Assembly: GCA_002104895.1 (NCBI GenBank)
Contig: MCFG01000055.1
Span: forward strand, 164,372 to 228,371
Direction: 5' to 3'
Length of the DNA: 64,000 bases
DNA from: Anaeromyces robustus
Lineage: Eukaryota > Neocallimastigomycota > Neocallimastigomycetes > Neocallimastigales > Neocallimastigaceae
In this document: in pieces, positions 63,201 to 64,000 of the stretch
Position numbering within the stretch: the first letter of the stretch is position 1
Layout: every line of letters begins with the position of its first letter
Program-made: the position numbers and the translations under genes
The notes under the pieces: model-generated
Seen by the model: the letters and a program-made list of their open reading frames with translations, nothing else
The model's database searches: none
What the model was told of the DNA's origin: nothing

Positions 63201-64000
63201 AAAAAAAAAAGTTATTTGTCATTTTATCTTTTTTATATTTCTTTACTATATATATTTTTTTAAATGGTAATAATATTTTTTATATAATAATACTATAATT
63301 CTATTCATTATAATAAATATATATAATATATTATTATTTGAATGGTTAATATATTTAATTGTTTTTTCCTACTTTTATTTTTGAATTTAAATATTTTTAT
63401 CTCCAAAATAATAAATAAAACTTTAAAAGAAAAAGGAAAAAAAAAAGTTGGATAAATAAAACATTTTTAATTAATAGTTTAAAGATAAAAAAAAAATATT
63501 TAAAATTAAAGTTTTCAATTTCAACTATTTTAAAATTAATAAATGAATAATATTTATCAATATATTTGTGAGAATAGTTTTAGTATTAGTTTTACATTAT
63601 TTTTATCACTTTTAATTTATAGTTTTCAATGGTTTTTTTATTTGTATATAATCAAATTTTTTTATTTTAGAAAAAATATGATTTTGATTTTCTTAAGTTA
63701 AATATGAATTACAATATTATATGAAATTATCAAAGATAAAAGAAATTAGAAATAAAAAAAAATTGAAAAAAGAATAGTAAATGTATAATATTAATAATAC
63801 TTTTCTATATGGAATGATTTTAAAAAAAGTATTAAAATATTAATCATTAAACACAAAAAAAAGTGATAATCACCGAAACAATGTTTTTTTTTAGTATAAT
63901 AAAGGTAACAAGTAAAAATTTTTTTAATATTTATTTACTATTGATATTTTAATTTATTTTTATTATTATACTATGTAAATAAATGTAAATAATTTGTATA
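60256..64000. other. A/T-rich region upstream of the LRR gene, no gene seen
   Basis: Directly before the LRR start (minus strand) is a poly(T)/poly(A) tract (about 60265-60285). The rest is poly(A)/poly(T), TATA arrays and a purine tract (about 62585-62710) whose minus-strand frame encodes only Phe/Leu runs. No tRNA fold, long open frame or LTR end is recognised to the window edge. Confidence 0.5.

Noticed and set aside
1-64000. CRISPR arrays, operons, ribosome-binding sites, rRNA
   Set aside because: None seen; the spliced gene, CCA-less tRNA and gene spacing are eukaryotic, and the repeats are microsatellites without spacers.

Overview
The window is eukaryotic and extremely A/T-rich. Long homopolymer A and T tracts and ATT/TTTA/AAAT microsatellites fill everything between a few clearly less A/T-rich genes. 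The best lineage marker is a secreted esterase at 53366-54994 that ends in two Cys-rich fungal dockerin (CBM10-type) repeats. Those repeats, the base composition, Asn-rich low-complexity protein tails and short A/T introns point to an anaerobic gut fungus (Neocallimastigomycota). That assignment is inference from the sequence alone.

Layout. (1) From 530 to 37512 there are four same-strand, intronless paralogous genes (530-1858, 10783-12033, 22544-24046, 36082-37512). Each encodes a predicted seven-helix membrane protein with an Asn/Ser-rich cytosol-like tail carrying a conserved PYNY motif. They are separated by 8.9, 10.5 and 12.0 kb of A/T-rich DNA in which I find no other gene. All four carry the same perfect palindrome about 410-545 bp upstream of the ATG. 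At least three also share a second motif 130-170 bp further upstream, so promoters were duplicated with the coding regions. (2) 39181-40814 holds short, frame-interrupted coding-like relics. (3) A complete tRNA-Arg(UCG) gene (42015-42087, minus) has a compact LTR retroelement (42156-43861) inserted 68 bp upstream of its 5' end. The element has 452- and 593-bp LTRs and only 661 bp of non-coding interior, so it is non-autonomous. A 48-bp perfect inverted repeat follows it. (4) 46956-47336 (minus) encodes a small Asn/Ser-rich protein with a charged, Gln-rich C-terminal helix. (5) 53366-54994 encodes a secreted CE6/SASA-type carbohydrate esterase with a beta-sandwich module and two dockerins, a probable fungal-cellulosome component. 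(6) 56631-60255 (minus) is an eleven-exon gene for a leucine-rich-repeat protein of about 498 residues with an N-myristoylation signal, reconstructed here exon by exon. It is convergent with the esterase gene. (7) 60256-64000 shows no gene.

The genes do not form an operon or pathway. The most novel element is the four-member seven-helix family with its shared upstream cis elements, a lineage-type receptor or channel candidate of unknown function. The intronless esterase beside an intron-rich LRR gene fits the usual picture of bacterial-derived plant-wall enzymes embedded in a eukaryotic genome.
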